This document shows positions 21,259 through 32,730 of a stretch of 64,000 bases of DNA, piece after piece; within the stretch, counting starts at the first letter, position 1; every line of letters begins with the position of its first letter. A program made the translations under genes and the position numbers. The stretch is from Bedellia somnulentella (lineage: Eukaryota > Arthropoda > Insecta > Lepidoptera > Bedelliidae), in contig OY755176.1 of assembly GCA_963576735.1 (NCBI GenBank), positions 17,469,423-17,533,422 of the forward strand. Reading direction: 5' to 3'. The notes under the pieces are model-generated. The model was not told the DNA's origin, did no database searches, and worked only from the letters and a program-made list of their open reading frames with translations.

Positions 21259-22539
21259 CGTGGGGCATGCCAAAAGACTCTAGATACTCGAAAATTATAA
21301 AATTTATTCTTTATTCCATGTATCGATCTTTTCAAAGTCTTCACCCTGAGCACGTATACACTTTTCCATACGTCTGAACCAATTGGAAAATACTAGTGAC
21401 CACTCTTCTTTAGATACCTCAGAAATCTCGAAATTATAGGCAACCAGCGCATCTTCTTTGCTTTCAAACCTCTTCCTCTGTAGTTTTTCTTTGATTTTTG
21501 GAAACAAGTCAAAATCACAAGGCGCTAGGTCAGGGGAATATGGCGGGTGAGGGAGAATTGACACATTTTTCGAGTTGAAAAAGTCTAGTGTTCTGGCAGA
21601 CGTGTGCAACGCCGCATTGTCGTGGTGCCGTGGTCACACCAAGCTGATATTACCGTTGGAGCACAAACTGTCACACACCATTCGAAGTTCACCGTTCTTT
21701 CATTTTCTAGCACAACAGTAGCAGTATGACCCGTTTTGCAGAAAAACGAGGCGACCATTTGTTTCTGTGTGCTTCGTGCACGGCGACATTTCGTTGGAAT
21801 TGGCTCGTCTTTAAAGCACCGTACAGTCGACTGTCGCTTTGATTCGGGATCATAGTTACATAGCCATGTTTCGTCACCAGTCAGTATATCATATACGTTT
21901 TTTTTCTCGCCTCCGTTGAATTTATCTATCATGAATAGGCACCAATCCACCCGATGGTCTTTCTGCTCATTACCGATTGTTGTGCGGCACCCATCTCGAA
22001 CAACGTTTGCGGAGAGAAAGGTGGTCGTGAATTATGGTTTGCAATGCTGCTGATCCAATTCCTAGTTCTCGCTCTAGCTCTACATATGTAATTCGTCGGT
22101 TTTCGCGAATAAGTTTTTCGACTGGACGAATGTTTTCTTGCGTGACCGCGGTTGGCGGCCGTCCTGTCTTCGCTTCATCTTCGAGACATCCCCGTCCTCT
22201 TTTAAATTCAACAAAACAATTTGAATACTGTTGCTCGGGAACAAGCAGACTCACCAAAAATATAAGCCAAAAGTTCAAAACATTCTTGAGGCTTTAAACC
22301 TTTTATAAAGTCGTAATAAATCATAGCGCGAAAATCACGTCGACTGAGCTCCATTGTTGCAAGTGAATTCCCGCCAGATTCTTGGAAAAATGATGCTCAT
22401 TCAAATAATTTTTTTTATAAAAGAAGTGTGTTCTATATTCAAATATGTCAATAAAAAACCAGCCTATAAGATGGTGTATAGCTTGACAGTGTCAATTAAA
22501 TGAGAAAAGAGTATCTAACTTCTATTGGCATGCCCCTCG
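21259..22539 (-). mobile_element. Full-length mariner element
   Basis: 1281 bp, flanked by TA (21257-21258, 22540-22541). Imperfect TIRs of about 33 bp begin CGTGGGGCATGCCAAAAGA on the left and CGAGGGGCATGCCAATAGA on the right. The length is standard for mariner. Contains a broken transposase on the - strand. Confidence 0.9.
21304..22354 (-). pseudogene. Mariner transposase, multiply broken
   Basis: Starts ATG at 22354 (MELSRRDFRAMIYYDF). Follow the HTH region (TGRPPTAVTQENIRPVEKLI), the first catalytic Asp in LTGDETWL, and PPYSPDLAPCDFDLFPKIKE with the last Asp of the mariner D-D-D set. Ends TAA at 21304-21306. The frame changes at least three times: near 22230, near 21960 and near 21610, where the HDNA segment is lost. 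Inactive. It would have cut and pasted DNA at TA sites. Confidence 0.9.
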
Positions 22540-22799
22540 TATGTATTCATTAATAAGACAGGAAAAGGGAGACAAGAGGCCCCAGCTTTTTGTGGAACAA
22601 AGGGCACAGATGAAAAAAACTGTAACTGTTTGCTAGGAGTTACTAGGTATAGTATGTTAGTATACTTTACCACAGTATAAACTACTATGTGAATTAAGAT
22701 TTCTGCAATAATTGTTCACCCCTTATCAAATTAAGCGTGATAAAATAATAATAATTTATTCGTATGAAATCAAACGTTGTTAGATATGACTTTTGAATA

Positions 22800-22935
22800 T
22801 TCTTCCGAAATGGGAAAAATAAAAGAGCATGTATGAAAAGATTTGTGAATGAAGATGAAGATCAAGAGGTTTGTCAGGATCGTACAAAGTGGCAATCGAT
22901 AGTGTCTGCCTGTATATTTATGTATACATAAGATT
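22800..22935 (+). mobile_element. RTE-like LINE 3' coding fragment
   Basis: Reads KRACMKRFVNEDEDQEVCQD and RTKWQSIVSA, matching the end of the LINE protein at 32055-32576 with changes, then a degraded tail. Confidence 0.6.
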
Positions 22936-22949
22936 TCTATTTTTTTTTA

Positions 22950-23208
22950 AACATACATACATACATACTTATACTCACGGCTATAAATCCCTTATCGGGG
23001 TAGCCAGAGCTTTGGAATGAGAAATTCCTCAGCCACTTTTAGAAGTTGATGGGGAAAAAGATGGTAATAATAATAAATGTTTTTGGTGACGGGTCTCCAA
23101 CCACATCGCCCAAAAATCACTTAAAAAGCCCCTATACCCTTAGTCGCCTCTTACGATCACCCACGGGTAGAAATTGGGTAGTGTTATTCTAAGCTGACAC
23201 TAAACGGC
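22950..23208 (-). repeat. SINE1 copy
   Basis: Complete from the ACATACATAC tail to the AAGCTGACACTAAACGGC end. Moderately diverged. Confidence 0.75.
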
Positions 23209-23661
23209 AAATTTTAAAATACCTAATATAATAAATTATTATTTTTTTAAAAAACCAACGATATCAAATGCGGTCATAGTCTTGTAACCTAACCGAGCCA
23301 AAGCATTTCTGAGTAGATGGGTTGCGTTAACATGGCATTTACAATACATGTGACAGCATTTTCAGTAAGGTTACATGTAGTCATGCTAATAAAACACCTA
23401 CGATATCATTATTTTGTTTCTGTGTCTTAAATCATTCAGCACATTGCACATGTGACACCGTGGCGGACTTAGTCCCTAGTATTACAATTCCTACGATATT
23501 CCAGCCTCAAGGACACATTTGATTACTCGGAGCCTGAACGTTAATCAAGCTGAAAGGCTTGAGGTATCTAATGTAGCATGACCGATCAATCGTGATGTCG
23601 TTCTCTTTCTATGTTTACTTCTTGACGTACTACAAAGTAAGTAAAAGGATTACATTACAAA

Positions 23662-23830
23662 TATACATACATACTTTGAGTCATGGTAAGAAATCCTAAA
23701 GTGGTAGTAAGAGGTACAGAAATAGAAATTCCTCTGAAACTTTTGTAAGTTGAATAGGAAAAATACTGTCAAATAAAAGAAGGCCTCTGATGGGTCTCTT
23801 GCCACATTTGCCAACTTTTTAAGTCGATAA
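23662..23830 (-). repeat. Old SINE1 fragment
   Basis: Retains the ATACATACATAC tail, AAATTCCTCTGAAACTTTTG and GATGGGTCTCTTGCCACAT in order; heavily diverged. Confidence 0.5.
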
Positions 23831-24059
23831 TACACAGCTATTAATAATAGAAACTAATTTCAGAAAAGAAAACCGCTTCGATTCATACGCGAAGCAAATG
23901 GTTAGATTATTTGTGGTGAAATAGAGCATAACATAAAGTATAATCCAAAAAAAATATCACTTTTCTCGACCTTATACAAAAAATACTTTGTGCAAATAAA
24001 CGATCTTATAAATTTAAATCTTTTTGTTCATGAAAAATGGGGATTATTAGTAATAAATA

Positions 24060-24215
24060 AATTTCGCACAGGCAGCCAATGGACACGGTGGCTCAGTTGG
24101 CAGAGCGTCGGGGCGTATACCCGAGGTCGCGGGTTTGATTCCCGCCTGTGTCGAAATTTTTCTTTCCTTTATTTATTCTTTATTTATTAGTAACAATCCT
24201 ATAAAATTTGTAATA
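24060..24215 (+). repeat. SINE3 with tRNA-like head
   Basis: 24082-24152 folds as a tRNA: acceptor GACACGG/CTGTGTC, D-arm GCTC/GAGC, anticodon stem TCGGG/CCCGA, T-arm GCGGG/CCCGC. The anticodon loop GCGTATA has C at position 33 instead of the invariant U, so it is not a functional tRNA. 20 bp upstream and about 55 bp downstream also match the copy at 37588, which marks a mobile unit. Confidence 0.75.
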
Positions 24216-24473
24216 CAATTGCCTCTGTTGCTTTTAGGTGAAACGATCTGCTTACAGTCTGGATGTCTCGACTTTGGTTCCCAAAATTAACTCACAAAAT
24301 TTAATTTATGAGATTTAACTCTGACGTATGAAGGAATCATCCGATTGTCGCACAAACATATGAGCCTGTTTCAGTTTGCACGTCAGTCCCGGCTACTATC
24401 AAGGTGGCAGGTGGATTGAGGTAGGTAGACAAGAAAATTACTTACCTGAGTATATTATTTTTCAAATCCAACG

Positions 24474-25105
24474 TTTACGCCGTCATATACCCCCGAAGGG
24501 GTTGGCTGACTTCTGAACATTACGTTACATTGTCACCTGGTGTTCAGAGTACCCACGTTTTTGGTTGGACTGTGTACTCACCTGATAGGGGGTGGGCCTA
24601 GATAATCTATTCCGTATGGTGTAATGCTCGTAATGTCACTTGAGTCGGTGCTGACTGAAAATCAGTGTTGTGAGCTTCCAAAGGTCACAACGTAATGCTG
24701 AGGCAGCACCGTTTCGCTGTGCAGAGACCTTGCCTTCTAATCATTATATTTGTATGTTTTTTCTTATTTACATTTTTTTCTAGCTTTGAGAATTGAATAA
24801 TGTGTTTTTTTTTTTCTCTATTAATGTTATTTTTCCATGTTCTGTACATCGAATAAATGTCTCTCTTTCTCTTTCTTTCTTTCTTTCTATCGTCATTTTT
24901 GTACGAATACACACAGGTCACATGTCACACTACAACTTAGCTATATGGGTTTCCTTTCGATGTTTTCCTCGACGTTAAAAACTATATAAATTAACCTCAC
25001 ATATGTCTTTTTAAAAGACGAACTGGTGTAAGCCCGACCCGGGATTTGAACCCTCATTGTCTTCACGATAAGTCTGTATAACCCCTTGAGCTATCACGGT
25101 TGCTC
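24474..25105 (-). repeat. Diverged SINE2 split by a retroposon end
   Basis: SINE2 tail and body at 24474-24600, resuming at 24889 (ATCGTCATTTTTGTACGAAT) to the tRNA-like head ending at about 25105. The break falls inside GGCCTATCGCCGTTTTGTAC of other copies. Confidence 0.7.
24601..24888 (+). mobile_element. 3' end of an unidentified retroposon
   Basis: 288-bp insert in SINE2 ending AATAAATGTCTCTC and a (CTTT)n tail. The form (AATAAA plus simple tail) is that of a 5'-truncated LINE 3' UTR. No coding remains. Confidence 0.5.
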
Positions 25106-25551
25106 AATGTTTGGTTTATTCATTTCTGTCATTATCAAATATAGAGCATATTCCAACTGCTTAAGACCTAATGGACCGTAAATCAATACTGCAATTCAAT
25201 GGCTTGTTAATTACAATGGGCACGGAAATCCTATAATTTCACTAATTGCGATACATGTGCGGGCATGTTTGTACTTCATGCAATTGAATTAAGTTGAATC
25301 GATTATATTAGTGCTTCTGTTATTTTTCAAACATATATAATTACAACGCTTATACTATATTGTCACTATCTGGCCTTATAGTACAATTAATATAAACTTA
25401 AATATATTAAAGTCAAGAGTCACAGCTTTAGGATGAAAAAAATCTTCATCTTTTGGCAGTTTTTTTATCTATACCATTTTTTAAAAAGAGTTTTAGTTAA
25501 CATAAAAAGATGAAGACATATAAATTTGAGTAAGTAAAATGTCCTAGCATA
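25106..25551. other. Spacer, nothing recognised
   Basis: AT-rich, no coding or repeat structure seen. Confidence 0.4.
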
Positions 25552-25797
25552 CATACATACATACATATACTCACGTCGTTAATTCCCATTGGGGTAGGCA
25601 GAGACTATCGATCGCCACTTCGTACGATCCTGGCAAACCTCTCTTGCTTCGTCTACATCCATCAATCTTTTCATACATTCTCTTTTATACTTCATACTTC
25701 GGACGCCTGCCTTTTTGAGCACACTTTAAATTTGGTCCTAGTGTGTCTTTCGAGGCCGTTCTCTACTAACATTACCTTCCACATTAGCTCTATAGAT
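25552..25797 (-). mobile_element. RTE-like LINE 3' end, reverse
   Basis: ATACATACATATACTCACGT tail, CCCATTGGGGTAGGCAGAG, then the antisense of the LINE C-terminus down to the codons around ANVEG. Adjoins a (TA)n run at about 25796-25832, beyond which the same LINE appears in the opposite direction. Confidence 0.75.
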
Positions 25798-25896
25798 ATA
25801 TATATATATCTAATATATATATATATATATTATCTATACTATCTTTGTTTGAACGCGCTGATCTAAAGAACTACTGGTTCGAATAAAAATATATTT

Positions 25897-26163
25897 TTGT
25901 GTTGGAAAGTCCATTTATTAGGAAATGCTCGTGAAAAGTGCGGCGTGAAAGACAATATTGTAAAAAAGATAGACAAGGGAATGTTGAGATGGTTTGGGCA
26001 CATAGGGAGGATGGATGACAGTAAATTGGTGAAAGATATCCATAGAGCCAATGTGGAAGGTAATGTAAGTAGAGGACGACCACGGAGGACACACCTGGAC
26101 CAAATAGAATGTGTGCTCAAAAAGGCCGGCGTCCGGCGTATGAAGAATAAAAGAGGGAAATAA
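25897..26163 (+). pseudogene. RTE-like LINE C-terminal fragment
   Basis: Reads REKCGVKDNIVKKIDKGMLR, WFGHIGRMDDSKLVKDIHRA and on to VRRMKNKRGK, closely matching the fragment at 32055-32576. Ends TAA at 26161 where that one continues with ACMKRLMD. Overlaps in content the reverse fragment at 25552-25797, forming an imperfect inverted pair. Confidence 0.75.
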
Positions 26164-27019
26164 TTGCGTGAGTTGAGTATCTGTATGTACTCGTATGTAA
26201 ATAATAGAATAGAGGTAGAGTTCCGAAAGTTTTTTTTTTGAACTATAAGTTATTATTAGGAACTTTATTAAGAATAAGAATTAACACAATATTAACTCAA
26301 TTTCATTGTTAGATTAAATACTTATTAGTTGAAATTTATTTAGATATTTATAAGGCCACAGCAGCGTCAGCTAATTCGAAACACAACTCGCGATAGTTGA
26401 GTTGCGCCCGAGCGAGATGGAATCACAGATATTCATATCCCTTTTCATCATTCGCTGTTCAGTCGAGTCAGTTAAGACCCTTCTGATGGCAACTGTGCAA
26501 GAGTAATTTTTAGTATATATAATAGTCTAAAAAAGAATTCATACCGCGATGTAGGTTTGTCCATCAGCGACATCTGTCTTTGGAGTTACGAACTTCTGGT
26601 ATTTTGTTATATCTTTAAAAAAACATTGTTTATTATGTGTTATCATAACGGATAGATAATTTTATTCGCATAAATTTAATCAACTCTAATGTGTTCATAA
26701 TGAGATTAATAAATTCTTGATAAAAAAACTGTTTGAAATAAAATATATACATTAGAAAAAAAAAACTTCTTAATTCTAATGAAATAGTTTTTTGTCCCAC
26801 ATGTTGAAGATTCTAAATACATTTTAATTTAAAATAATAATTTTGAAATATAAAATCAGACAACACTAATAATAATTCCTTGTAAAAATCATAAAAATAT
26901 ATTAGGAAATATAAAATAGAAAGGTCGTACATAGATAGAAATATATTTTAGTAAAATATTTAATCATAAAAATTAAAAAATACCGTTTAAACTATCAAAA
27001 TACATCTGATGATGGTATT
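26164..27019. other. AT-rich spacer, nothing recognised
   Basis: No protein-like frame. A short GC-richer stretch at about 26350-26480 has no visible structure. Confidence 0.4.
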
Positions 27020-27590
27020 TTTTTATTCTATTTTTTTATTATTATTATTATTTATTTATTTCCTCAAAAAACAGGTTGCTGACAACAAGATAACAAATTC
27101 AATCTATACATTTCATAGCAACATGCGCATTGTAGAACCTAAAAACTTTTGAGTCAACATGCCTATGATTTTGTGAACATTAATTTAATTTTAAATTCTA
27201 AGTGACTTAAATGGACTAACAAAAGAACAAAAACTTAATCTTAATAAAAAGGAACCAAAATAGAAACTAAAATAAAAAACAAATAAAAAAAAACCATAAC
27301 AATTACAATTATAATTTCATATCTTTGATTTTACTAACATTACCATCAAAAATGTCCAGGTCAGCTCTAAGTCTATTGCATGTGTTCTGTATACGAGTAA
27401 GGGGAGCGTGTAAGCCTACATTTGTGCGACTAATATTCGTTTTGAATGGTAACCGGTTTTCCAGTCTAGTTGTAATGCGCGGAACATTTACATGGATTTT
27501 TTTGTTATTGTGTAAATATTCCAAATAATTTGTTAAACTATTATAATTGAATAAGAATTTTCCGCCTTTAACTCTGAAAAGGAAAACGTA
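27020..27590 (-). mobile_element. LINE 3' end related to family J
   Basis: Codes HVNVPRITTRLENRLPFKTN and ADLDIFDGNVSKIKDMKL (27309-27524), aligning with the end of LINE J (INVPARTQRRHAPLAVPRFK, NIDIFDSTVTSIKS). The 3' UTR ends in A/T-rich repeats at 27020-27060. 5'-truncated. Confidence 0.65.
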
Positions 27591-27656
27591 ATGAACCTTT
27601 TTGTTTTACCTTTATGACTACGAGTAAATTATTTAAGTAATAGTGGAATGCTTATG

Positions 27657-27895
27657 TGATTCGGTATGCAGTAGTTTTACAAAAGTGATTCTGATTACAA
27701 AGCCTGTTTTCAAACAAATGTTTTTAAACAATATTCTCTTGAAAATAAATCTAATAAACCTATGATGACCTTTGTAAAAATCGTGACAGTGTTTGACATT
27801 CAATGTTATTTAAAAGACATTCGTTTTTGCATTTAATTATTAATAATATATAATCGAAAATCATAGATTTATATAATATAAGAAATTCACGTGTC
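27657..27895 (+). mobile_element. Second copy of the 12076 MITE, truncated
   Basis: GATTCGGTATGCAGTAGTTT then GTGATTCTGATTACAAA, AACAATATTCTCTTGAAA, CAGTGTTTGACATTCAATG and TAATCGAAAATCATAGATTT match the first half of 12076-12575. The right half and right TIR are missing. Confidence 0.75.
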
Positions 27896-27941
27896 ACAGT
27901 GTTTGTCACCAAAACTCCTCTGAAACGACTGAATCAATTTA

Positions 27942-28190
27942 CATAAATACATACATATACTCACGGCTATAAATCCCTTGAAGGGGTAGCCAGAGCTAGG
28001 AAATGAGACATTCCTCAGCCAACTTTGGAAGTTGCGTGGGGAAAAGATGGTGAAATAAAGGTTGTTGGTGATGGGTCTCCAACCGCATCGCCCAAAAATC
28101 CCTTAAAAGCCCCAATACCGTTAGTCGCCTCTTACGTACACCCACCGGAGGAAATGGGGTAGTGCTATTCTAAGCCGACACTACACAGCA
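27942..28190 (-). repeat. SINE1, full length with target duplication
   Basis: 249 bp between AATCAATTTA direct repeats (27932-27941, 28191-28200). Sequence close to the copies at 6531 and 38252, so a young insertion. Confidence 0.85.
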
Positions 28191-28574
28191 AATCAATTTA
28201 AATGAAAATTTGCATACACATTCGGAAGGTATGGAAAAGGTTCATAACTACTAAGTGACACCCATTACTTTTTAGTTTTATTATTATCGGCTAGATATTT
28301 TCTAGATATCATTTATATAGCAACTAACGTTTGCCGGTTCACCTAGTATAATAATAAAACTCAAAAAGTCGGAAGAAGAAACTTGTGTAAAATGTAACTC
28401 CGTCACTGACATAAGTTACGTACAAATTTACACTTCTTACATAATTTGCAGCAACTGTGACGTCACCACAGATGTGCAACTTTTTATATTTATAGCAGAA
28501 AATATGTTCTCATTTTATGCTGCTGACGTTCGCGGCAGCGGGGCACGGGAGTACGAAGAATATGAGTCTAACGA

Positions 28575-28706
28575 CCGATTTCTGAATTGAGTATTCCAAC
28601 TGAGAACAACTTAAGTATCGTTCTGTCGCATTGAAATCTTAACAACTGAATGAGACAAAACGATACTTAAGTCGTTCTCAGCTTGAATATTCAATTCAGA
28701 AATCGG
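28575..28706. repeat. Small fold-back element, arms about 53 bp
   Basis: Left arm 28575-28627 (CCGATTTCTGAATTGAGTAT onward) and right arm 28653-28706 are inverted copies with about 7 differences, separated by 25 bp. Possible MITE; no clear target duplication. Confidence 0.75.
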
Positions 28707-30251
28707 GCGTTTATATTGTACAATATGTATAATGAGTATGCAAGATTCAATATGGTTAAACAATTTCTAAAGCCCATATTTTATGGTTCCATAATAAAAT
28801 AAATATGAAATAGCTACACGAAGTGTTTGCGTATAATCTGTTTAAATTAAGTGTTATAGTGGTTAATACTGCTCGACAAATTATATTACGTACCATTAAA
28901 TGATTTTCTCAACTCCCCAATTTTAAAGATGTTAAAAATTGTTAAAAATAATGATATCCTGAAGCAACGTTATGAAAACTGAACAACAATGATAACAAAT
29001 GATATCATTTCACAACATTTTTTTTAATATAAAAAGATATTTGAATAAATGTTGTGAAAGCAAAGGTGAAACAACAGCGGTGATTTGTTTGACAAATCGG
29101 TGTCATTTCTCAATGTAAATCGGGGTCTGACACAAACGTTGCGAGAGAGGAAAACAGTGAAAAATATTTGAGAAACAAAGATGAAACTCGTTTTACTAAG
29201 CATTTATTTATCCTATCTAATGTTTTAAACATGAATACGTTTTTTCTACTATTTTGTTTGTTTCTTCATTACGCTAAATATAACTCAAATAACTATTAAA
29301 ACCTTTTTCACACCCGTATATTTTTTTCCACTGTCTTATTATAAAATAGCACCAGCGTAGTAATGTCAAACATGAGAATAATCATAGATTTAGTATGCTA
29401 CAATAAGGATAATTATGCGAAAGGCTATGATATCATCCTTTCCATCTCTCCAAAGACACGTGCTCAGATTCATACGATTAGCTCTGAAAGTTATAGAAAT
29501 AACCTATAAAATACTTTATTACCATCATATATTTATAATGCTCAAAATAATCTTTCAACTTTTAAAAGAAACTACTTACTTTTAATTAAAAAATTTAATT
29601 CCTTCCTCACATCCACTCCGAGTCATCTTAATTTCGCATTGTGACGAGATTTCCACATGCATACACAATTTCAGCTCAATTGAACATTGAGAAGTGGGTC
29701 TAATTTAATTTAAACATCCGTCCGTGCACACTCATATGCATATGCACAGCCAGTTAAATAAATCTTTTACAGAAACACGATTGACCTATAACACAGTTGA
29801 TACTGATTGTGGTGAAACAACTTACTTAGTAATTGTATTTTGTAAGAAACTTTTATCCGTGTGAATTTGTAATTTTACGTCCTAACTTTCAACTTCCATT
29901 TCGAATATTTCGATCCCTGTTTTTTATTTAAGAATGAGAATACGATTGTTTTTTTTTTATTTCTTGGACTCATGTTATTTCTATTCTGCATTATGAATAA
30001 TTGAAAAGAGCACGCAAATATATATTTGCTACGCAGAACTAAGTCAAATAAGGAAGCCTGAAAGGTTATACGTAATACGAGTGGGTACTTCAAGTGTTTT
30101 TCTTTTCCTAAACATACATACGGTGTATTGATAGAAAATGTTATTCTTCAAGATGTTCTATAGATAATTTATCAAAAGATGTGCCGATGATTCTGTACAA
30201 GGAAGTTCGTAAAAATACTTCGGAGGAGTAGTAGAGTGTACTAGTCACTTA
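28707..30251. other. AT-rich spacer, nothing recognised
   Basis: No coding or repeat structure seen on either strand. Confidence 0.4.
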
Positions 30252-30370
30252 TCTATACTTATAATAAATCTGTAGAGAGGTCAATTTTGTACATGAAATA
30301 TATTTTCAAAATAACTATCAGGTGGTGATTAGGGATCGATACTGATGCCAAAAATGCAATCAGTAAAATT

Positions 30371-30404
<34 letters not shown>

Positions 30405-31209
30405 GGTTTGTATGTTCCTTATGGAAACAAAAACTACTCGACTGATTTTAACGAAACTTGGTACAATTATTCTTCATACTTCTGCGCAGGTTTTTGTATA
30501 CTTTCCAGCAGAGAAGTAAAGGGGAATTTTGGGAAATTTTGGGAAAACGGGAGAAGTTACTCCATTTTTTAAGCTTCCGTCGCGTGTGCAGCCTTAATGG
30601 TTAAACTTACATAGAAATCATGTGTGGCAGAAATATTCTTCATAAAATTATCTAAAAAAAAATCCTCAACAGTATATGTCTATTTTTTACGGTTGACTCA
30701 CAATAACACGTGTAATTCCTGATAGCTTAGCAGTTCGGAACATCCTGATTATATTTGTTTACTCTTACGTTTGTAAACCTCTCACTCATCCCTAATTTAA
30801 AAAAGGTAACATTATTACCTATTCAATAAAAAAAGAATCATAGAAATCGCTAGACAAACACCGATATTATTTATAAAATAAGCCATCGCGCCCGTGATCG
30901 AAACCAAATCTTTACTAATTTACATATAACATACTTGGTGGCGCCAGTAGTTGCATCCTACATAACGTAATGATTTATTTTTTAGATTGTTATAAATACT
31001 TCATGGCGTTTTATTCCAAAATTTGCTATTAAACGGAAATACTGAACCGTTCATTAAAGCGCATTCAAAATCACCAAACTACACTGTTAAGGGAGTGCTA
31101 TAAATTTAATAAATTGAAAACATTACGCTGAACTGAAGTGACTGAAGAAAGAAAGCTCAGATATTTAAAAAAACAACGCTACCCGTGCGAAGCTGGGACG
31201 ATCCACTAG
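30252..31209 (+). mobile_element. Helitron-like element of about 960 bp, copy 1
   Basis: Begins TCTATACTTATAATAAATC after A, ends CGATCCACTAG before T. A hairpin CCC-GC-GAA-GC-GGG lies just before the end. Contains a (TGTC)n at about 30369-30404. No coding sequence: non-autonomous. Copies 2 and 3 at 34314 and 42392 match over the whole length with small differences; this copy lacks the TTTCACAATGCTTGAGCA segment near the 3' end that they carry. Confidence 0.85.
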
Positions 31210-31696
31210 TTTTGTAATAAAATAGTTATAATACTACGTGGGAATTTATTCAAAATAATATATATTTTGGAACCTGCGTTGTAGTGGCAATATATCTGTG
31301 ACGAACAATTATGCGAATGTTGATAAGTACCAATATACATTTATATGCCTCTACCCTATTTGGAACATAGTGCGTATATATTACAAGAATACCTTTGTCT
31401 AAGTATTTTTATCTCAAGTTCAGTATATCACGAAGAATAAAACGGAATCCGTGACTTCTCAGCCGAACGTTCGCAGATTCTTACACGGACGAAAGAAATT
31501 CATGGTTGCATCAGCGATGCATGCATCGATAGAGTCATGTTCGCCTGTCTACATATATTGAAAATAGCGTTTTCTTCATTTAGCAACTATTATGTTTAAT
31601 AAATAGGTTTGGATTCTAAAATAGCAGTAACACATTTTACTCCGTCCCGATACTCTTACCGATAACTAAATGTATCGTGATTTCAAATAAGAAGAA

Positions 31697-31815
31697 TAAT
31701 GAATGATAATGAATGTAAGGGAAGCAAGAGAGGTTTGTCAAGATCGTACTAAGTGGCGATCGATAGTCTCCGTCTACCCCAATGGGAATAATGGGCGTGA
31801 GTATAAGTAAGTAAG
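31697..31815 (+). mobile_element. RTE-like LINE 3' end
   Basis: Codes AREVCQDRTKWRSIVSVYPN and ends CCCCAATGGGAATAATGGGC, GTGAGTATAAGTAAGTAAG: the tail hairpin and microsatellite. A short SINE1 trace follows at about 31822-31855. Confidence 0.75.
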
Positions 31816-31867
31816 TTCAAAGTGATTGTTGGGCAATGCGGCTGAAGACTCATAACCATTATATATT

Positions 31868-32020
31868 TTAGTATTTGCCGTGTAGTGCCGTCTTAGAATG
31901 TCACTATCCCTGTTTACCCACGAGTTTTGTAAGAGGCGACTAATGGTATGGGGCTTTTTTAAATGGTTTTTGGGTGATGTTGTTGGAGACCCATCATCAA
32001 CGATACTTTATATTTCTACC
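31868..32020 (+). repeat. SINE1 5' part, joined to a LINE tail
   Basis: Begins TGCCGTGTAGTGCCGTCTTA and runs to CATCAACGATACTTTATATT, then meets the reverse-oriented (CATA)n of the LINE at 32022. The 3' half of this SINE1 is missing. Confidence 0.7.
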
Positions 32021-32021
32021 A

Positions 32022-32693
32022 TACATACATACATACATACATATTCTCACGCCGTTAGTTCCCATTGGGGTAGGCAGAGACTATTGATCGCCACTTTGTA
32101 CGATCCTGGCAAACCTCTCTAGCTTCATTCACATCCATCAATCTTTTCATACATGCTCTTTTATTCTTCGTACTACGGACACCTGCCTTTTTGAGCACAT
32201 TTTCTATTTGATCTAAATGTGTCCTCCGAGGTCGTCCTCTTCTAACATTACCTTCCACATTGGCTCTATAGATCTCTTTCACCACTTTACTGTCATCCAT
32301 CCTCTCTATATGCCCAAACCATCTCAACATTCCTTTTTCTATCTTTCTTATAATATCATCTTTTACACCACACCTTTCACGAATCACATCATTCCTCAGA
32401 CGATCACATAACCTTACATTACAAACTTTTCTGAGGGATCTCATTTCTACTGCAGTCACTCTGCTTTCATGCTTCTTCTGCCACACCCAACATTCACTGC
32501 CATACATAAGCGTAGGAACGAGGACAGCATCATGCACAGCCATTCGGGCCTTTTCGGACACCGATTGACTAGACATGAGAATATCCAGTGCTCCATTTAC
32601 AGCATTACCCTTTTTTACTCTTCTTTCAATGTCTTCATCACACTTTCCATCACACTTTTCATCACACTTTCATCACACTTTCCATCACATTTA

Positions 32694-32725
<32 letters not shown>

Positions 32726-32730
32726 TCCTA
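32022..32730 (-). mobile_element. RTE-like LINE, 5'-truncated
   Basis: 3' tail (CATA)n at 32022-32042 in reverse. The tail block read on the - strand is CTCTGCCTACCCCAATGGGA, ACTAACGGCGTGAGAATATG. Includes the coding fragment 32055-32576; upstream, weakly repetitive TTTTCATCACAC and a (TA)n run to about 32724 hide the 5' edge. Clade (RTE, RTEX or Proto2) is uncertain. Confidence 0.75.
32055..32576 (-). pseudogene. C-terminal 173 codons of LINE reverse transcriptase
   Basis: Open from 32576 to TAG at 32055-32057. Contains AVLVPTLMYGSECWVWQKKH, LRKVCNVRLCDRLRNDVIRE, KGMLRWFGHIERMDDSKVVK, EGNVRRGRPRRTHLDQIENV and RTKWRSIVSAYPNGN, the thumb-to-C-terminus part of APE-type LINE proteins. The polymerase motifs (FADD region) are absent. 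It is the best-preserved piece of this family here and supplies the 3' end that both SINEs share. Confidence 0.8.

Noticed and set aside
24082..24152. Functional tRNA gene
   Set aside because: C instead of U at position 33, and flanks shared with another copy; a SINE head fits better.
30368..30405. Independent TGTC microsatellite
   Set aside because: Present at the same place in all three Helitron-like copies, so it is part of the element.
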